A DNA stretch of 64,000 nucleotides from Pseudomonadota bacterium. GTDB lineage: Bacteria > Cyanobacteriota > Vampirovibrionia > Obscuribacterales > Obscuribacteraceae. The stretch is from the NCBI GenBank assembly GCA_021325555.1, contig JAJPGY010000003.1, positions 45,992-109,991 of the forward strand, in the 5' to 3' direction. The notes beneath the pieces are model-generated. The model made no database searches, was not told the origin of the DNA, and saw only the letters and a list, made by a program, of their open reading frames with translations. Numbering within the stretch: the first letter of the stretch is position 1; the number at the start of each line of letters is the position of its first letter. Shown in pieces: positions 60,881 to 64,000 of this stretch. Position numbers and translations under genes: made by a program.

Positions 60881-62068
60881 ATGGAAATTTCAAAGCGCCT
60901 CAAGTCAATCCCACCCTATGTTTTTGCCGAGATCGGCAAGAAGCGTCAGGCAGCAATTGCTCGAGGTATTGATGTCATCGACCTGGGCATCGGGGACCCG
61001 GACCAGCCCACGCCGAAGCATATCGTCGACGCCATGCACAAGGCGCTGGATAACCCGGCCAACCATAAGTACCCGGTATTCGGCGGACTCAAGGAGTACA
61101 AGCAGGCGGCGGCCGAATGGTGCCAATCGCGCTTCGGGTACTCGCTCGACCCGGATAACGAAGTCACTTCGCTCATAGGCTCGAAAGAGGGCATACACAA
61201 CCTGATAATGGCCTTCGTGGACTCGGGCGACGCCGCTCTGATCCCGGATCCGGCCTATCCCGTCTACAGGACATCGACCATCCTTGCGGGCGGCACGCCG
61301 CACTTCATGCCACTGACCCCGGACAACGAGTTCATTCCTGACCTGGACGCCATCCCGCAAGCCGTAGCCGAAAAGGCAAAGATTATCCTCCTCAACTACC
61401 CCAACAATCCCACGGCCGCAGTGGCGGATCTCGCCTTCTTCGAGAAGGCGGTGGCCTTCGCGAAGAAGCACGACATCCTCCTGTGCCACGATCTGGCTTA
61501 CTCGGAGATGACGTTCGACGGTTACAAAGCACCTTCCATATTTGAGATTCCAGGCGCGAAGGACATCGCCATAGAATTGCACAGCATGTCCAAGACCTAC
61601 AACATGACCGGTTGGCGAATCGGGTTCGCCATCGGCAATCAGCAGGCGGTCAAGGCGCTCGCCCAGTTGAAGTCGAACATCGATACGGACGTCTTCCGCG
61701 CCATTCAGCTTGCGGCCATCGCCGCCTTCAAGGGGCCTCGCGATCATATCGACCACTGCAACAAGCTCTATGAGGAGCGCAGGGACATTGCCGTGGCGGC
61801 ACTCAACAAGCTGGGCTGGAAGGTGAAGCCCACCAGGGCGACGTTCTATATGTGGCTCCCGGTGCCGAAGGGAATGACGTCCGCCGAGTTCAGCAACACG
61901 ATGCTCGATACCGCCGGCGTGGTAGTTCCGCCCGGCACCGCCTACGGCCCTGGCGGCGAAGGATTCTTCCGTATCTCGCTGTGCACCGACAAACTGCGTT
62001 TGAAGGAAGCATTCGAGCGGATGGCCGAGCACTCGATCGCCTTCGAGCAACCTGCCATTCGCAAGTAA
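60881..62068 (+). CDS. dapL: LL-diaminopimelate aminotransferase
   Basis: 395 residues. Class I/II aminotransferase with PLP Lys in SMSKTYNMTGWRIGF, LGIGDPDQPTPKH near the start, YPVFGGLKEYKQAAAEW, IPDPAYPVY and LNYPNNPT. The residues around EIGKKRQAA and the acid in the start fit the DapL type, which makes LL-diaminopimelate in one step from tetrahydrodipicolinate. This route is used by cyanobacteria, plants and Chlamydia. AGAGG lies about 9 bases upstream. Confidence 0.9.
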   Translation: MEISKRLKSIPPYVFAEIGKKRQAAIARGIDVIDLGIGDPDQPTPKHIVDAMHKALDNPANHKYPVFGGLKEYKQAAAEWCQSRFGYSLDPDNEVTSLIGSKEGIHNLIMAFVDSGDAALIPDPAYPVYRTSTILAGGTPHFMPLTPDNEFIPDLDAIPQAVAEKAKIILLNYPNNPTAAVADLAFFEKAVAFAKKHDILLCHDLAYSEMTFDGYKAPSIFEIPGAKDIAIELHSMSKTYNMTGWRIGFAIGNQQAVKALAQLKSNIDTDVFRAIQLAAIAAFKGPRDHIDHCNKLYEERRDIAVAALNKLGWKVKPTRATFYMWLPVPKGMTSAEFSNTMLDTAGVVVPPGTAYGPGGEGFFRISLCTDKLRLKEAFERMAEHSIAFEQPAIRK

Positions 62069-62146
62069 CCCGGGGCCGACTCGTCGGGCCTGATTCTCTG
62101 GCGCAGGCAAGTCGGGAGGTTTTCGGAGCCGGGTGCGAGCTGCAGG

Positions 62147-63142
62147 CTATGCTTCGCAGGTCAGCACTACTTTACCTGTCGTGCGACGGTTCTCGAGCAT
62201 CTCGTGCGCCGTGCCGGCTTCCCTGAGTGGAAGGATGTGATCGACCTTCAGGCGCAGCCACCCCTCCTTGATGCCTTGAATGACGCCATTTGCCCTCATT
62301 AACAGCTCTTCGCGCGTATTCATGTAGTTGAAAAGGCTGCCACCAGATACGGTGATTGACCGAGCCTGCAGCGAGTTGGGCAGCACTGGCTCAGCCGGGC
62401 CGCTCGCCGAACCGAATATAACCACGTGCCCCCTGGTCCTCACGGCTTGCAGGTCTTTGGTGAACGTATCTTTTCCGACACCATCAATTATGAAGTCAGG
62501 ACCTTTGTCGTCCGTCAGACATTTGCTCTCCTTTACGAAGTCCTGTTCCGTGTAGATGATCACCTCGTCCGCACCAGCTTCCCGTGCCGTTTTCGCCTTC
62601 TGCTCGCTCGACACCGTGCCCAACACGCGCGCGCCCAGATGCTTCGCCCATTGCACGAGCAACAGCCCCATGCCGCCCGCCGCCGCGTGAATCAGCACCG
62701 TATCGCCTGGCTGTAGCTTGTGAAACTCGTGCAACAGATAGTGAGCTGTCATTCCTTGCAAAGGAAATGCTGCCCCCTGCTCGAAGCTGAGCTCGGGCGG
62801 CAGTGGAATGAGCTTGTCCGCCGGAGCAATGATTGCTTGCGCATAGGAACCCGGCACGGATGTGTAAGCCACGCGATCGCCGGGCTTCACGGTCGTAACG
62901 CCCTCGCCGACAGCCTCCACAACCCCGGCTCCTTCCAACCCCGGCGTCCATGGCAGATTGACCGGGTAGGTTCCTCTCCTTTGATAGATATCTATAAAAT
63001 TCACGCCGGCTGCGTGCAGCCTTACACGCGCCTCTCCCTTCCCGGGGGCGCGAAGCTCAAAATCCGCATACTTCATTACCTGCGGGCTGCCAAATTCCTC
63101 GACTCGAATACCTTGAATTTTCACTTGAACGTTCGTTGCCAT
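62147..63142 (-). CDS. NADPH quinone oxidoreductase (zeta-crystallin-like MDR)
   Basis: 331 residues from ATG 63142, AGAGGAG upstream. Zinc-free MDR family: HAAGVNFIDIYQRRGTYPV, TPGLEGAGVVEAVGEGV, GDRVAY, HAAAGGMGLLLVQWAKHLGA (NADPH fold) and PLREAGTAHEMLENRRTTGK at the end. It passes electrons from NADPH to quinones. Confidence 0.93.
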   Translation of the reverse strand: MATNVQVKIQGIRVEEFGSPQVMKYADFELRAPGKGEARVRLHAAGVNFIDIYQRRGTYPVNLPWTPGLEGAGVVEAVGEGVTTVKPGDRVAYTSVPGSYAQAIIAPADKLIPLPPELSFEQGAAFPLQGMTAHYLLHEFHKLQPGDTVLIHAAAGGMGLLLVQWAKHLGARVLGTVSSEQKAKTAREAGADEVIIYTEQDFVKESKCLTDDKGPDFIIDGVGKDTFTKDLQAVRTRGHVVIFGSASGPAEPVLPNSLQARSITVSGGSLFNYMNTREELLMRANGVIQGIKEGWLRLKVDHILPLREAGTAHEMLENRRTTGKVVLTCEA

Positions 63143-63213
63143 TGCCGCTCTCCTCTTGAATAGGTAGCAACTTCCAAGGTCTCGTTGAATTTTACAATCT
63201 GCGGACCGACCGT

Positions 63214-64000
63214 CTACCGGCGGGCTGACGGCTGCCCGGTTGCCCTCTCCATGGCAACCTTTTCGGCCAACTCTAGCTCGGTGGCATCGCGCTCGGCGCA
63301 CTGTTGCTCTCGCTGGGCCCAGAACTCGGCGGTGTCCGTGGCCGCCTGAATACTTTCAGAAACCTTTTGCACAGGCGTCGTCTCAATGGTGGTGGGAGGC
63401 AGCATAGCCGTCTCGATAGTTGATGAGCCACCGCTTCTGGTGCTGGCAGCGATCTCTGCCGCGGCCTTCAGGGTCGCTTCCTCGGCAGCAGCCTTCCGTG
63501 CCGCTTCTTCCGCAGCAGCTTGCGTCGCCGCTTCCTCGGCCGCCTTCTTCGCTGCCGCCTCTGCTGCAGCCTGCCTGGCCGCCGCCTCCGCCGCTGCCTT
63601 CTTCGCAGCTTCCCTGACAGCGGCCTTCCTGGCCGCCTCCTCAGCCGCAGCCTTCTTCACCGCTTCCTCGGCTGCCTTCTTCGCCGCCTCCTCCGCTGCG
63701 GCCTTTCTCGCTGCCTCCTCAGCGGCTGCCTTCCTTGCCGCTTCCTCCGCTGCCTTCTTCGCCGCCTCCTCCGCTGCCTTTCTCGCGGCTTCCTCGGCGG
63801 CTGCCTTCTTCGCCGCTTCCTCGGCTGCCTTCTTCGCCGCCGCCGCCTCCGCTGCCTTTCTCGCTGCCTCCTCGGCGGCTGCCTTCCTTGCCGCCTCCTC
63901 CGCTGCCTTCTTCGCCGCCGCCGCCTCCGCTGCCTTTCTCGCTGCCTCCTCGGCGGCTGCCTTCTTCGCCGCTTCCTCCGCTGCCTTCTTCGCCGCCGCC
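63214..64000 (-). CDS. Ala/Glu/Lys-rich coiled-coil protein (5' end outside window)
   Basis: The frame is open to the right edge, with 261 residues visible. Bases 63460-64000 encode repeats such as AAAEEAARKAAAEEAAKKAA, a continuous highly charged helix like TolA or other long periplasmic/cell-end linkers. A short C-terminal part (GGSSTIETAMLPPTTIETTP then WAQREQQCAERDATELELAE) is of normal composition. The DNA repeats with units of 24-33 bases that carry AAGGCAGC and GAGGAGGC variants, so length changes between strains are likely. I cannot assign a function without the missing N-terminus. Confidence 0.7.
   Translation of the reverse strand, partial: AAAKKAAEEAAKKAAAEEAARKAAEAAAAKKAAEEAARKAAAEEAARKAAEAAAAKKAAEEAAKKAAAEEAARKAAEEAAKKAAEEAARKAAAEEAARKAAAEEAAKKAAEEAVKKAAAEEAARKAAVREAAKKAAAEAAARQAAAEAAAKKAAEEAATQAAAEEAARKAAAEEATLKAAAEIAASTRSGGSSTIETAMLPPTTIETTPVQKVSESIQAATDTAEFWAQREQQCAERDATELELAEKVAMERATGQPSARR

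Noticed and set aside
63400..64000. CRISPR or intergenic satellite repeat
   Set aside because: Units are multiples of three, keep one open frame and encode an Ala/Glu/Lys helix.

Overview
The window is 64 kb of GC-rich chromosomal DNA, densely coding and with genes on both strands. I see no phage, insertion sequence, rRNA operon or CRISPR array. Several genes are of kinds typical of Cyanobacteriota and their non-photosynthetic relatives: a glycine-tailed RRM RNA-binding protein, a YlqD-like protein, a ferredoxin/metallo-beta-lactamase fusion, system II cytochrome c biogenesis (Ccs1/ResB plus CcsA), LL-diaminopimelate aminotransferase, a cyanobacterial-style primary sigma factor and NarL-type regulators. 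There is no photosynthesis gene. Many secreted, zinc-ribbon and TonB-C proteins look like lineage-specific inventions. My best guess is a high-GC member of the Vampirovibrionia/Melainabacteria side, Obscuribacterales-like. This is an inference from gene content only.

Layout. 1-9.5 kb: TonB-C membrane protein (cut by the window edge), a secreted TrbI/VirB10-like protein, a zinc-ribbon protein with eight L[HR]SPLL repeats, a secreted coiled-coil protein, and sppA, a Yip1-like gene and miaA. 9.7-17.9 kb: small proteins, clpS, a large mosaic protein (degenerate protease, DUF4388-like, zinc ribbon, TonB-C), a SpoU methylase, a lipoprotein with TonB-C, an OmpA-like protein, and a secreted thioredoxin-like gene interrupted in frame by one TGA that looks like a selenocysteine codon. 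18-23.3 kb: secreted proteins, a GH18-like protein, SpoIID-like protein, tRNA-Ser(TGA), tlyA.

23.4-27.8 kb: on the minus strand, a RiPP cluster of the bufferin/Hvf type. It holds a secreted precursor with seven 7-residue SCKGKE-type repeats, a DUF692 MNIO oxidase and a DUF2063 partner, followed by three tandem paralogs of an unknown family. 28-36 kb: histone H1-like protein with a bidirectional terminator, adenosine deaminase-like enzyme, secreted cyclophilin, RRM protein and a 1195-residue RelE-like/UvrD-like/TPR-like fusion. 36-41 kb: a second TrbI-like protein and ethanolamine ammonia-lyase genes, with eutB divergent from eutC-eutA.

41-52.3 kb: cysK; the operon thyA-folA-cytochrome c-aat; rocA; a hybrid kinase with two NarL regulators; a FecR-like protein. 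52.4-64 kb: YlqD-like protein, sigma factor, ferredoxin/MBL protein, ccs1-ccsA, polyprenyl diphosphate synthase, ArnT-like glycosyltransferase, dapL, quinone oxidoreductase and an Ala-Glu-Lys-rich coiled coil open at the right edge. ClpS and Aat together give both specificity factors of the bacterial N-degron pathway.
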